Assembly (NCBI GenBank): GCA_051418075.1
Contig: JBPRGG010000092.1
Span: 1-64,000, forward strand
Origin: JBPRGG01 sp051418075
Lineage (GTDB): Bacteria > Bacteroidota > Bacteroidia > Cytophagales > Cyclobacteriaceae
DNA length: 64,000 nucleotides
Reading direction: 5' to 3'
In this document: one piece after another, positions 26,486 through 35,700 of the stretch
How the letters are laid out: each line of letters begins with the position of its first letter
Numbering within the stretch: the first letter of the stretch is position 1
The notes under the pieces: model-generated
Database searches by the model: none
Seen by the model: only the letters and a program-made list of their open reading frames with translations
What the model was told of the DNA's origin: nothing
Program-made: the position numbers and the translations under genes

Positions 26486-27097
26486 TTAGGAGTTTAAAAT
26501 TTTCAGGGCCTGAGGCAGGATTGCATTCACCCATTTTCCGTATTGCCTGGCTGATGGATGGAGCTGATCCGGAGCAATGAGGTCTGGTTGGTCCTGAACT
26601 TTTCTTGATATGGAAGTGACATCAACATACTTTAAACCATATTGTCCGGATAAACCATAATTGATCTGATTAAACTGGTCAATGGACTGGCTGATTTCTT
26701 CCGGTTTTCTTTCCCGGGCAAAGGGTGTCACCCCCCAGTCGGGAATGGAAAGCAGGATAATATTTTTTTCCAGATGAGCTGAAAGGCATATGGCTTGTTT
26801 GATGATCAACTCCAGTTCATGATGATAATTTTGCCAACTGCGTTTTCTGTACTGATTATTGACCCCAATCAGAATGCTGATGATATCATACTCCGGTATT
26901 AAATGGATTTGCTGCAATTTTTCCAGTAATTCATTTGTGGCCCAACCGGTTTGGGCGATGACATCTATTTCCAGGTCTGTTCCTTTCACGGCCAATTGAG
27001 ATTGTAACTGGAATGGCCAGGCAAGATCTGGAGGAATACCTTCACCCACAGTATAACTGTCACCCAGGGCCAGCATTTTTTTCTTGGTATTTGCCAT
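26486..27097 (-). CDS. SGNH/GDSL-type hydrolase
   Basis: 203 residues with the four SGNH blocks: ALGDSYTVGEG (nucleophile Ser about 14), an oxyanion Gly in QTGWAT, GVNNQYRKRSW (Asn of block III), and APDQLHPSARQYGKW with the catalytic Asp-X-X-His. No signal peptide is apparent, so it is likely cytoplasmic, acting as an esterase or acyl hydrolase of unknown substrate. It precedes kynU on the same strand with a 92-base gap. It is divergent from the next gene. Confidence 0.88.
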   Translation of the reverse strand: MANTKKKMLALGDSYTVGEGIPPDLAWPFQLQSQLAVKGTDLEIDVIAQTGWATNELLEKLQQIHLIPEYDIISILIGVNNQYRKRSWQNYHHELELIIKQAICLSAHLEKNIILLSIPDWGVTPFARERKPEEISQSIDQFNQINYGLSGQYGLKYVDVTSISRKVQDQPDLIAPDQLHPSARQYGKWVNAILPQALKILNS

Positions 27098-27242
27098 AAT
27101 CTATTGAATTATTGAATAAAGTGTTAAAAATGGATAATTGTTTGAAAGGGAAACGGATTTACTCACCAGATAATCCAAATGGAATTTTGAAAACATGAAA
27201 AATAAGATTATTTTGAGATACTAACGAACAACAAACCTAAGA

Positions 27243-28034
27243 ATGAAAAAAAACCTGAAAATCTGGCATGTTGGCAACTGGTGTATCCACACTGGCCAAA
27301 AATACATTGAATCTCCCTTTCTGGGTCCTACCAAAGGGGTGGAAATTTTAAACTATGCCCAGCCATTTATTGATGCCCTGCAAGGCATAGAAGGAGCTGA
27401 GATCATTTCAGAACCTTCATGGGATCTTTATAACATGTCACCGGAAAAATTTGAACAACGATTGAGTTGGGCCGACACCATTGTTTTTGGGGATGTAGAA
27501 ACCAAATGCCTGATGCTTCATCCCGATTTTTTCAATCGGAATAAGTGGAATGAAGGCTATGTGACCTTTCCCGATCGATTTGTGATCCTGGAGGATTGGG
27601 TAAAGGCAGGGGGTCACTTTCATATGAATGGCGGCTGGTACAGCTTTGGCGGAGAAATCGGCAAGGGAGGCTGGGGACGCAGTCTTTTTCATGAGGCCCT
27701 GCCGGTAATCTGCAAGGAAGGAGATGACCTGATTGAATCCACCGCAAGTTTTCCGGTGAGATCAGGCTATCCCGGGCATCCGGTGATCAAAGACATATCC
27801 TGGCAAGAAATTCCACCTATACTGGGTTTTAATGAAACCAGTTTAAGACCTAATGCCCAGGCCTTACTGGAAATCCAGTTTAAGGATCAATGGTATCCCC
27901 TGCTGGCCTGGCATGCATATGGCCAGGGAAAAGTATCTGCTTTCACCACCAGCGCCAGCCCGCATTGGGGCATCAACCTACTGAAATGGGATAAGTATGA
28001 TCTGTTCTGGCAGCAGGTGTTTAGTAGGTTGTAA
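27243..28034 (+). CDS. Glutamine amidotransferase-like protein (DUF1355)
   Basis: 263 residues resembling the DUF1355 branch of class I glutamine amidotransferase-like proteins. Evidence includes the opening KIWHVGNWCIHTGQKYIESP, ADTIVFGDVETKCL, GHFHMNGGWYSFGGEIGKGG and the end GQGKVSAFTTSASPHWG. The family is often found in carbohydrate-related operons of Bacteroidota and Planctomycetes. The usual nucleophile elbow cysteine is not clear here, so the activity may be binding rather than amidotransfer. It stands alone. Confidence 0.7.
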   Translation: MKKNLKIWHVGNWCIHTGQKYIESPFLGPTKGVEILNYAQPFIDALQGIEGAEIISEPSWDLYNMSPEKFEQRLSWADTIVFGDVETKCLMLHPDFFNRNKWNEGYVTFPDRFVILEDWVKAGGHFHMNGGWYSFGGEIGKGGWGRSLFHEALPVICKEGDDLIESTASFPVRSGYPGHPVIKDISWQEIPPILGFNETSLRPNAQALLEIQFKDQWYPLLAWHAYGQGKVSAFTTSASPHWGINLLKWDKYDLFWQQVFSRL

Positions 28035-28364
28035 GCCACTAGCGTCGGCTTGTGTCATGAGTTTAGACTGATTTTATTTATGAATCAGATCATTGGAATT
28101 ATAATAGTACAATCGATTATGCAGGTGGTAAAGGATAATTGATATTTTGATAAGGGTCAAATTATTTAAATAATTCATGACGATCTTGTTACTTATTTGT
28201 AAGATGACTTAAAATGGACAGTTTTGTATATTGTGATGATTAAATTCATTGTTGCATAGGAGGAAATGTGTCTTACCAGAAGAAGGCAAGCGGATGCTTG
28301 CCTCAGGATTTTGGGAGAATTGCCATAGATTATATTTACCTTTGTTCCGCTAAAGCCAGAAAAT
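28035..28364 (+). promoter_or_regulatory. Leader of the hepT-mntA unit with promoter and hairpin
   Basis: This 330-base gene-free stretch ends with TTTG at 28310-28313 and TACCTTTG at 28337-28344, 20 bases before the hepT start, which fit Bacteroidota promoter boxes though the 23-base spacing is long. Upstream, AGGCAAGC (28284-28291) and GCTTGCCT (28296-28303) form an 8-bp inverted repeat with a 4-base loop. That position suits an operator or the end of an earlier transcript. Confidence 0.45.
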
Positions 28365-28766
28365 ATGAGCAATAATAAAGATATAAGATGGAAACAACGT
28401 GCCACCAATTTTCTCAAAGCATTTCAATTGCTGCATAGATCCTTAACCATCAATGATCCATCAGATATAGAACGAGCTGGTATGATCCAGTTTTTTGAAG
28501 TTACTTTTGAAATGGCCTGGAAACTATTAAAGGATTATGCTGTGGAAGAAGGATATAATCCTAAAAGCCCCAGAGAATCAATAAAATTGGCCTTACGTAT
28601 GAATATAATTGAGAAGGACAACTTATGGTTTCAGGCTTTGGAAGATCGAAACACCACTGTACATACCTATGACGAATCCTATGCTCAGGCTATCGAACAG
28701 AGAATCAGGAACCAATATTTTCCATTATTGGTTGAATTATCGGATTGGATAAAAATAAGATTGTGA
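28365..28766 (+). CDS. hepT: HEPN-type toxin (HepT family)
   Basis: 133 residues, all-helical, of the HI0074/HepT type. The signature RNTTVHTY has Arg 95, His 100 and Tyr 102, exactly the RX4HXY motif of HEPN RNases. In HepT toxins the tyrosine is the site of polyadenylylation or AMPylation by the MNT antitoxin. The partner mntA follows with a GTGA overlap, the usual order of this toxin-antitoxin pair. Some relatives were first described as nucleotidyltransferase substrate-binding subunits, so a non-toxin role remains possible. Confidence 0.85.
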   Translation: MSNNKDIRWKQRATNFLKAFQLLHRSLTINDPSDIERAGMIQFFEVTFEMAWKLLKDYAVEEGYNPKSPRESIKLALRMNIIEKDNLWFQALEDRNTTVHTYDESYAQAIEQRIRNQYFPLLVELSDWIKIRL

Positions 28767-29092
28767 TCAACACAAGTCATATTGGGCTGACCAATAGCGA
28801 ATTGGAAATCATTAGTTCGGCATTGAATAAATTCGATCTGATTGATTCGGCTATTCTTTTTGGATCCCGGGCTAAAGGTAACTTTCAGTCTGGAGCTGAT
28901 GTAGATCTGGCTATAAAAGGCAATGAATTAACCGATGAGATCAGATTACAATTATCCGGTTTCCTGAATGAAGAAACACCTCTACCCTTATTTTTTGATG
29001 TTGTTATTTTTCATCACATCAAAAACAAAGCTCTAATAAAACATATCGAGCGGGTCGGTATTGAGATCTATCAAAAAGTTTCAAAAATTTAA
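28763..29092 (+). CDS. mntA: MNT-type nucleotidyltransferase antitoxin
   Basis: 109 residues if it starts at GTG 28763, which overlaps the hepT stop as GTGA; an in-frame TTG at 28745 would add six residues. The catalytic signature FGSRAKGNFQSGADVDLAI matches the GSX10DXD motif of minimal nucleotidyltransferases, all residues intact. In characterised pairs MntA neutralises HepT by transferring AMP to its motif tyrosine. No ATG is available, and translational coupling to hepT would set the ratio of the two proteins. Confidence 0.85.
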   Translation: MINTSHIGLTNSELEIISSALNKFDLIDSAILFGSRAKGNFQSGADVDLAIKGNELTDEIRLQLSGFLNEETPLPLFFDVVIFHHIKNKALIKHIERVGIEIYQKVSKI

Positions 29093-29109
29093 CCCCTGCC
29101 TGAGGTAAA

Positions 29110-29360
29110 TCAGATCTCATCATGTCTCTCCTGGGCACAAGCCGCTTTCCTTAGAAAAAGTGATTTATCAGCTGTAATATCATTACGTTTTCCTCCATGG
29201 AAAAAGGTTTTGAGGCCATCAAAGGCGTAAGCAATGACATTATAATGGGTCCAAAGATGGACCTGTTTTTCTACCTGAGGGCATTTGTAATGAAGAAAAA
29301 GAAGATCCTTTACCTGAATGGAGTATACTCCTGAATTCAGGGTTAGATACCATTGAATTT
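29110..29360 (-). pseudogene. Truncated AraC-family regulator (N-terminal half)
   Basis: On the minus strand a frame ending at TGA 29110-29112 reads TLNSGVYSIQVKDLLFLHYK, then YNVIAYAFDGLKTFFHGGKR and SLFLRKAACAQERHDE. That is the pattern of the cupin-like sensor domain of a class of AraC regulators common in Bacteroidota. It has no ATG, as an upstream stop sits at about 29362. The HTH half is absent: only 17 bases separate its end from mntA. So a once-complete AraC gene has been cut at both ends, possibly when the toxin-antitoxin pair inserted. The rest of 29093-29853 shows no convincing gene; a 78-codon frame at 29461-29697 on the minus strand is unrecognised. Confidence 0.55.
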
Positions 29361-29853
29361 TTCAGAAAACCATACCGGGTATAAGCAGGCATGACATAAA
29401 AACATTTCAATAAATTTAAATAAAATCAATATTTATTCACAACAGCAGGGCAATTTCCTTCTACTCAGTATTACCAGAATTTATGATTGTATAAAAAATC
29501 CTTTTGATTATGATCAGGAGCTGACGGATTTTATTGCAGCCGTTTTCATAGCTTTGATTAATGATATTATCCTTAAACAAGTTATGAATTCCCTGGACTT
29601 TCTGGCAGGTAGTTAAAAACTCGTCTAATGTCTGCCGGGTCAGGTGAGGCATAATAATGGCATGGACACATTCCTTTCTACTATATAATTTCCACAAATC
29701 AGCTATAAATTGACGGAAAATATTAATGGGGGATGCTATATATACCAGGCCTTTAGTTTATTAGATAAGCTGAGGGATTTTTTTAATAATCCTACAAGGA
29801 AAACAAAAAGGTGCTATTTAATAAGAACGCAACCATGTATTAAATCTCAATAA

Positions 29854-30477
29854 CTATTCTTTACCCGGTTTAATAATTAATAAGGTCAGCAATCCGGCCA
29901 GAATGATGACAAATACATTGATCCCCAGCAAGAACAACCCTCCTATAAACCTTCCTTCGTCACTGGAAATGAAGGCAATACCGGCTGCTCCTGCTGTTGG
30001 CACCAAAGCAAGGGCTGCTACCACCCCCACTAAAGTATCTGTTTTGTCCTTCACCAGGGCAATTGTTCCTGCTACGCCTGCTGCTAAAGCAGCTACTAAA
30101 CTATACCAACCGGGATTTACCCGCTCTTCCAGTAGTGGCTTGTCCAGTAAATTGGTTTCTGGAGGGATCACACCGGTGATATTCATAATGTAGGTCGTAA
30201 CCATGGAGAACAAAGTAGCAATAAGAATTCCACCAATAGCTACCAAAAAACCACGGAAAGCCAAAGGCCAGTGGAGACTTACCAGGGCAAATGAAATTAA
30301 TCCTAAAGGGGCCAGGGCTGGAGCAACCACCATCGAACCTATAAGAACCGGCACAGAGTTGGTAAGCAGCGAAACTGCTGCCAATATCCCCGATGTAGCC
30401 ATCAATGCTACATAACTTTTCGAAAAAGAAGTTTGGTTGGCCAGGTTATTCAGGATTTCATTATTTATAATAGACAT
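29854..30477 (-). CDS. DUF389 family membrane protein
   Basis: 207 residues with six hydrophobic helices. SIPLIGSMVVAPALAPLGLI-like sequence (here VPVLIGSMVVAPALAPLGLI) and LVGVVAALALVPTAGAAGIA are the conserved halves of DUF389. The family's role is unknown. It appears shorter than many relatives, which carry an extra N-terminal soluble part. A 313-base gene-free stretch follows on the right (30478-30790), in which nothing is seen. Confidence 0.8.
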   Translation of the reverse strand: MSIINNEILNNLANQTSFSKSYVALMATSGILAAVSLLTNSVPVLIGSMVVAPALAPLGLISFALVSLHWPLAFRGFLVAIGGILIATLFSMVTTYIMNITGVIPPETNLLDKPLLEERVNPGWYSLVAALAAGVAGTIALVKDKTDTLVGVVAALALVPTAGAAGIAFISSDEGRFIGGLFLLGINVFVIILAGLLTLLIIKPGKE

Positions 30478-30790
30478 GATTCTAATGATTATAAGGTAGA
30501 AATGGATCTTTCCTAATGGTAAATAATAAAATAATTACAAAAATGAAAAAATAAAGTTTCAGAATAAGGATCATCATGGCCTACTTATCCTGACCAACTA
30601 CCTAAAAAAAGAAACGGATCAGTTAGGATTGTGATTTTCAAGCAAAAGCGAATACAACTTTCTCCTAATAATTCTTCATGGTGATACCTCTTTTTTGGCA
30701 TTTTAATGGTCCCGGCTTTCATCAGGGCTATAGCCTAGTCTTCCGGGGCAAACACCCCTTTGCATAAACAGCAACCAGACTTTCAGCAAA

Positions 30791-32269
30791 TCAAATTAAT
30801 GATTGTTTTAATTTTTTATAATAGGTTCTTCCTACCGGCACCATTATATCTTGATCCAGGAATAAATGATATTTACCTCCCGACGCTACCTTAAGCTGCC
30901 TTACTTTTTGAATATTAACAATATAAGACTTGTGAACCCGCTGGAAATTGGCAGGAAGCTGCGAAATCAGCTTGTTTAAAGGTTGATCATGTAAATAATG
31001 TTGATTATTAACGGTAATTATTTCACTGTAAACATTGGCCCCTTTGATGTAATGAATATCAGCCGACTGCAATAGGTGATACCGACCAGCCTGCTTCACT
31101 TTTATGGGACCGGGAGTCTGGATCATTTTTAATTTTTCTGCCTGTAATAGATTATTTTCCGCTTTTAAATGATTAAATTCTGACTGCTGATGGCTAAGCC
31201 TCTTAACTTTCCCGATAAAAACTACCTGACTTAATAACAAAAAGCCGGTAAAAAAGCCATAACCATTATCCAGAAATATAAATAACAAAGGACCAGCAGC
31301 TAATGCAGGTATCCAGGACTTCTCTCTATATACCTGAATGGCAGCAATTATCAGGGAAGCTGTCACTCCACATTTCAGAGCCAGGTCATTGGCTGAATCG
31401 TAATCAAAAAAGAAATATATGCCCAATAAGATCAACATTATTCCCGGCCTAGTCATTTTCCAAAACCTGAACTTATAATAATACTGCATAAAGAAGGGCA
31501 ATCCCAAAGCAATCAGGAAAGTTAAAACCAGCTTGATATAGAGCCTTATTTCATGAAATGGATAAGGATAGCTGTAAAAAAACTTGAGGTAACTTATAAC
31601 AGCCAATATTCCAACCAACGTTGACAAAAGGCCAAACCAAAGAAAATCAGGATCTTTAGCACTTGATATGTACACATACAACAGATAAAATCCTGAAATC
31701 ATCAATATTCCACTAATCAGGGCTACCAGGGTGGTAAGAATAAGAGGTTTCTGATTTAATGCCTGGTAAGAACCAAGGATCACCCCGAAATAGTCTCTTT
31801 GAGCCCAGAACTTATGATGGTTAGAAACTTTCATCAGAATAATGTGTTGGGCAGAATCCAAGATAAGCCGGTCTGGTATTAAAAACAGTTCATGTACATT
31901 TCCTGGTTCTTCATCTTCATATCCGGAACCAACCAGACCTGAACTTCCTACAAAGACCCCATCAAAATATAAATCATAGCTGGCCGTAAATGCCACCATT
32001 ATCCCCGGTTTTTTTTCGGGAGGTAACTTGTCTGACTTGATCCTTAGCTGCACCCAGAAGTTTTGCTGCCCTTCCGGCCACTCAGGTGTCCAAGCTTGTG
32101 GCGCAACATTTTGCAGGTCCGGCTTAGGCTTATTTCCCTGGTAAAACTTAAGATCATACCCCCAGGCAGCTTCATGACTATACAAATAATCATGCTGTTG
32201 ATAAAGAAAATTCATCAATAACATGATTGAAAAGGTAAACCCGTATAAAAACAGATATTGTTTTTTCAC
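30791..32269 (-). CDS. Membrane 7TM-type sensor fused to LytTR DNA-binding domain
   Basis: 492 residues. An N-terminal membrane anchor is followed by an extracytoplasmic beta-rich domain (about 30-175, WPEGQQNFWVQLRIKSDKLP, like 7TMR-DISM extracellular folds). About seven hydrophobic helices span 180-355, then a coiled linker. The C-terminal LytTR domain runs from about 393 to the end, with ADIHYIKGANVYSEI, LPANFQRVHKSYIVN and IMVPVGRTYYKKL. One-component sensor-regulators of this kind bind DNA as dimers while membrane-anchored. It is divergent by 115 bases from the lipocalin-like/serine-hydrolase pair, its probable target (inference). Confidence 0.88.
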   Translation of the reverse strand: MKKQYLFLYGFTFSIMLLMNFLYQQHDYLYSHEAAWGYDLKFYQGNKPKPDLQNVAPQAWTPEWPEGQQNFWVQLRIKSDKLPPEKKPGIMVAFTASYDLYFDGVFVGSSGLVGSGYEDEEPGNVHELFLIPDRLILDSAQHIILMKVSNHHKFWAQRDYFGVILGSYQALNQKPLILTTLVALISGILMISGFYLLYVYISSAKDPDFLWFGLLSTLVGILAVISYLKFFYSYPYPFHEIRLYIKLVLTFLIALGLPFFMQYYYKFRFWKMTRPGIMLILLGIYFFFDYDSANDLALKCGVTASLIIAAIQVYREKSWIPALAAGPLLFIFLDNGYGFFTGFLLLSQVVFIGKVKRLSHQQSEFNHLKAENNLLQAEKLKMIQTPGPIKVKQAGRYHLLQSADIHYIKGANVYSEIITVNNQHYLHDQPLNKLISQLPANFQRVHKSYIVNIQKVRQLKVASGGKYHLFLDQDIMVPVGRTYYKKLKQSLI

Positions 32270-32384
32270 ATCCCTATGCAGTTGACCAGTTAATAGTGCA
32301 GTTAACCAACAAACACTATTATAACCATACCAGAGGCCTTAATTTTACCCTGCTTAATTCTTTTTATAACCTAAATTAAAACAT

Positions 32385-33092
32385 ATGAACGTCAAAATAA
32401 TCAGTTTGGTCTTATTCTTAGGAGTTTCTTATTCATTACCGGCTCAGGTAACTGGTTTATGGGAAATCTACCAGGTAAAAGTAGGTGACCAGGAGATGAC
32501 ACCACAGGCCAAGTGGACCAGGTTCAATGCAGACGGAAACTATCAGGCTGGCAATGGCTGGCAGCAAAATGATCTCGGTTCATGGCATCTGAATCACCAA
32601 CAGAGTTCACTCACCCTTTCCGGACAATTACCTGATCCATTCGGCCCCTTTCAGGTAAATCATTTATCTTCAGTCGAAATGATCCTGCAAAGGCAGGAAG
32701 AAGGCATGCAAGTGGTGGTTTATTTCAAAAAGATCCAAAAGTTACCCATGGCTCCCTGGGACAGGATGCAGGGCATTTGGCTGTATGAGAAAGTATGGCA
32801 AAATGAACAGGATGTAACCCCCAGATATAATCCTGAAGGTCAGAGATTTATATTTATTAGATGGGACCGGGTGACCATGGATAAAAATGGTCCGGCAGGA
32901 ATCAGATACGGCACCTGGCAGGTTAATGCTCACCGGCCTGAACTGACTTTGTTTAACCAATCGGAAAACTCCTGCCAGGAAAAATGGAACTTTGAGATCA
33001 ATGAACCAAATATGATCTGGTCCCGTACCACTGAAGCAGGTGAAAACATCAGGATCAGATTTGTTAAAACCCAAAATTTTCCCGGATCATGA
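32385..33092 (+). CDS. Exported two-repeat lipocalin-like protein
   Basis: 235 residues with a Sec signal (MNVKIISLVLFLGVSYSLPA). Two similar halves are visible: VTGLWEIYQVKVGDQEMTPQ ... LGSWHLNHQQSSLTLSG, and MQGIWLYEKVWQNEQDVTPR ... YGTWQVNAHRPELTLFNQ. The spacing of GxW, DGxY/F, GSW and LTL fits lipocalin-like barrel domains. An internal duplication is therefore likely. It overlaps the following serine hydrolase gene by 4 bases (ATGA), so the two are coupled. Confidence 0.7.
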   Translation: MNVKIISLVLFLGVSYSLPAQVTGLWEIYQVKVGDQEMTPQAKWTRFNADGNYQAGNGWQQNDLGSWHLNHQQSSLTLSGQLPDPFGPFQVNHLSSVEMILQRQEEGMQVVVYFKKIQKLPMAPWDRMQGIWLYEKVWQNEQDVTPRYNPEGQRFIFIRWDRVTMDKNGPAGIRYGTWQVNAHRPELTLFNQSENSCQEKWNFEINEPNMIWSRTTEAGENIRIRFVKTQNFPGS

Positions 33093-34201
33093 ACAGGTTA
33101 GGAAGTATATTATTGTTTTTCTTTATAGCTTGTAATCCGAAAATAGCTGTGCACCAGAACTATAAAATGGCCAGGATAGATTCGCTGATTCAATCCTGGC
33201 ATCAGCAGGGAAAATTCCATGGAGCTATTCTCATAGGTGATACCAGCCAGATTCTTTACCAGAATGCATTGGGATGGGCTAATCGCAGCTGGCATGTTCC
33301 GGTAAGTCGGGAAACCCGGTTTGATATTGCCTCACTCAATAAATCTTTTTACAGCGTTCTGATCATGCAACTGGTAGAACAGAACCGATTAGAACTTAAC
33401 AAGCCAATTGGTTATTATCTGTCAGGATTTCAACCAGCTATAGCAGATCGGGTCACCATCCATCAATTACTTACCCACACTGCAGGAATACCCGATTATG
33501 ATGCGGTGGAAGAAACTTTGAAAGCTGATGGATACCGAAAGTTTAAAAGAATTCATTTTTCCAACCAGGATTATATTCAATTTATAGATGGATTGGCTAA
33601 AGCAGGAGCACCGGGAAAACAATTCCATTACAGTAATTTTGCTTACCATATTCTCGCTATTTTACTAGAAGATATTCATAAACAACCTTTTAAACAGATT
33701 TTGCAGAAGTATATTTGCCAACCTTGTGGCATGCAACAAACCCTTTCACCAGCTAACCGGGAAGAAATTATTCCTTTTGAAGCCCTGGGTTACCAGTTTA
33801 AAAATGATAGATACGTTCGAAACCCGTTCATCGACCTAAGTCTGGGCCGTCGCATTTATTCTACAGTGACCGACCTGTATAAATATGCACAATGTTTAAA
33901 AAATGAAAAACTGGTTTCTGCTAAATCTTTAGAAATTATGACCACCAATCATTTGAAAAAGATCAATCCACAAATTTCCTATGGCTATGGCTGGGTAGTT
34001 TTTGATGGTAGCGATTACCAGATGGGCAATTTATACATTTCTCCAAATTATATTATTCACGGAGGTTCTACAGATGGATTTAAAGCCATGCTCACCATTC
34101 TGGAAAACAATGAATATATTGTGACACACCTATCCAATATTGGCGATCAAACTGATGAGTTAGGTTTGACCCGGGAGATCTTTAATATACTTATAGAATA
34201 A
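33089..34201 (+). CDS. Beta-lactamase-type serine hydrolase
   Basis: 370 residues of the class C beta-lactamase / D-aminopeptidase fold. A lipoprotein-like signal ends in FFIACNPK (Cys 15). The catalytic SxxK is SLNK (82-85), the YxN motif is YSN (181-183), and IIHGGSTDGFKAML supplies the HxG region. Such enzymes cleave peptides or esters, often in the periplasm; a specific substrate is not predictable. The gene overlaps its upstream neighbour and sits beside the LytTR sensor, so it may be regulated by it. Confidence 0.85.
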   Translation: MNRLGSILLFFFIACNPKIAVHQNYKMARIDSLIQSWHQQGKFHGAILIGDTSQILYQNALGWANRSWHVPVSRETRFDIASLNKSFYSVLIMQLVEQNRLELNKPIGYYLSGFQPAIADRVTIHQLLTHTAGIPDYDAVEETLKADGYRKFKRIHFSNQDYIQFIDGLAKAGAPGKQFHYSNFAYHILAILLEDIHKQPFKQILQKYICQPCGMQQTLSPANREEIIPFEALGYQFKNDRYVRNPFIDLSLGRRIYSTVTDLYKYAQCLKNEKLVSAKSLEIMTTNHLKKINPQISYGYGWVVFDGSDYQMGNLYISPNYIIHGGSTDGFKAMLTILENNEYIVTHLSNIGDQTDELGLTREIFNILIE

Positions 34202-34251
34202 CAAAAAGGCTATCTATAAGGTTAATGAGGTTATTCACTAAAACATATGCT

Positions 34252-35229
34252 ATGAAATTAAAGAATATCCGCCTGGAGGTCATGCAAACCATTGAAAAAT
34301 CAGTAGATCAGCTGTTAAATAAATATTTAAAACCAGTGGAAGAACAATGGCAACCTTCTGATCTGTTGCCGGATAGTCGAGATCCTGGCTTTCCGGAAAA
34401 GGTGCGAGAACTACAAGAACTGGCCAAAGAGATGAGTTATGACTTGTTGGTGGTTCTGATTGGGGATACCATTACGGAAGAAGCGCTTCCCACTTACGAA
34501 TCCTGGTTAATGGATGTGGAAGGAATTGATCAACACCAAAAAAATGCCTGGTCCCGCTGGGTCAGGGCCTGGACTGCAGAAGAAAATCGTCATGGAGACC
34601 TGCTGAATAAATACCTTTATCTGTGTGGCCGGATCAATATGCGGGAAGTTGAGATTTCCACTCAATACCTGATTAATGACGGAATGGACATTCAAACGGC
34701 CAGGGATCCTTACCGCAATTTTATTTACACCAGTTTTCAGGAGCTGGCTACCAATATATCCCACCGTCGGGTAGCAAGTCTGGCTAAAAAATCAGGCAAT
34801 CAACAGCTGGCTAAAATGTGCGGGGTTATTGCAGCTGATGAAGCCCGACATGCTAATGCCTACATTGACTTTATTAAAAGGATCATAGAAATAGACCCCT
34901 CTGAATTGATGCTTGCTCTTGAAGATATGATGAGGAAAAAGATCGTCATGCCGGCCCATTTGTTGAGGGAATCGGGAGGGAAAATCGGTGACTTATTTAC
35001 CCATTTTTCCGATGCAGCCCAGCGGGTGATGGTTTATACCACCCACGATTATATTGACATCCTGAAATCTTTATTGGATCAATGGCAGATCGATAAGGTG
35101 ACTGAGCTAAATGACGCGGCCGAAAAAGCCCGTGATTACCTGATGGCCCTACCTGATCGTTTGCAGCGGCTGTCAGAACGGGTAAAGGTGCCAGAAAAAC
35201 AGTATGAGTTTAAATGGGTTTCAGGTTAA
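34252..35229 (+). CDS. Acyl-ACP desaturase (ferritin-like di-iron)
   Basis: 325 residues from ATG 34252 (an earlier ATG at 34225 is possible). The di-iron ligands are EENRHG (about 111-115) and DEARHA (about 196-201), the pattern of soluble stearoyl-ACP desaturases. These insert a double bond into acyl-ACP with O2 and ferredoxin, making unsaturated membrane lipids. Length and motif spacing are normal for the family. No other lipid gene is adjacent. Confidence 0.9.
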   Translation: MKLKNIRLEVMQTIEKSVDQLLNKYLKPVEEQWQPSDLLPDSRDPGFPEKVRELQELAKEMSYDLLVVLIGDTITEEALPTYESWLMDVEGIDQHQKNAWSRWVRAWTAEENRHGDLLNKYLYLCGRINMREVEISTQYLINDGMDIQTARDPYRNFIYTSFQELATNISHRRVASLAKKSGNQQLAKMCGVIAADEARHANAYIDFIKRIIEIDPSELMLALEDMMRKKIVMPAHLLRESGGKIGDLFTHFSDAAQRVMVYTTHDYIDILKSLLDQWQIDKVTELNDAAEKARDYLMALPDRLQRLSERVKVPEKQYEFKWVSG

Positions 35230-35491
35230 TATTTTATAAGCAGGAAATGACCTGTTTTATTTTAACTTGAACTGCCTATTGCAGATATTTGCCGACCGGG
35301 ACAGAAGATCCCCGTTGTATGATTATATTAATGGCAAATCTTATCTTTATGGTATCAGAGAATTACCAATTGGGAAAGCCTATGAAGCCATGAAAAGCGG
35401 TAGTCCCGGCAGAAAGTGCAGGAACGAAGGTGCGCCAGACCACCCCTAACAATTAATATATTTAATGCGGGGCAATTTGGTATAATAGCAA
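35230..35491 (+). other. Gene-poor stretch after the desaturase
   Basis: An open frame at 35267-35449 has no recognisable family or export signal, so it is not called. No terminator hairpin with a T-tract is evident. Confidence 0.4.
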
Positions 35492-35692
35492 TTAATAAAC
35501 AGCGTAGCGGTTTGATAAGAAAGTGCCTTGAAATCCCGCACTACGCATATTCGAGCCAATAATGACATCTCCCTTTATATAACGCTGTCCTCCTAAAAAA
35601 ACACCTGCCAGGATATAAGCCCTGGCAGATGTTAAATTAAACCACTTTTGAAAATTAAAGCTTTTATAAATCATATAATCCCCGTAAATCAT
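35492..35692 (-). CDS. Small unknown frame downstream of the TonB receptor
   Basis: 66 residues starting eight bases after the stop of the TonB-dependent receptor gene. RAYILAGVFLGGQRYIKGDV then IIGSNMRSAGFQG looks vaguely like part of a beta-structured protein, but I do not recognise a family. It could be a small gene cotranscribed with the receptor, or the remnant of a longer one. Low confidence. Confidence 0.25.
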   Translation of the reverse strand: MIYGDYMIYKSFNFQKWFNLTSARAYILAGVFLGGQRYIKGDVIIGSNMRSAGFQGTFLSNRYAVY

Positions 35693-35700
35693 TTTAAGGA

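Noticed and set aside
29461..29697. 78-codon minus-strand frame near the AraC relic
   Set aside because: No family resemblance; too weak to call, though it may be part of an older decayed gene.
35267..35449. 60-codon plus-strand frame after the desaturase
   Set aside because: Sequence is unlike any family and no start or ribosome signal stands out.
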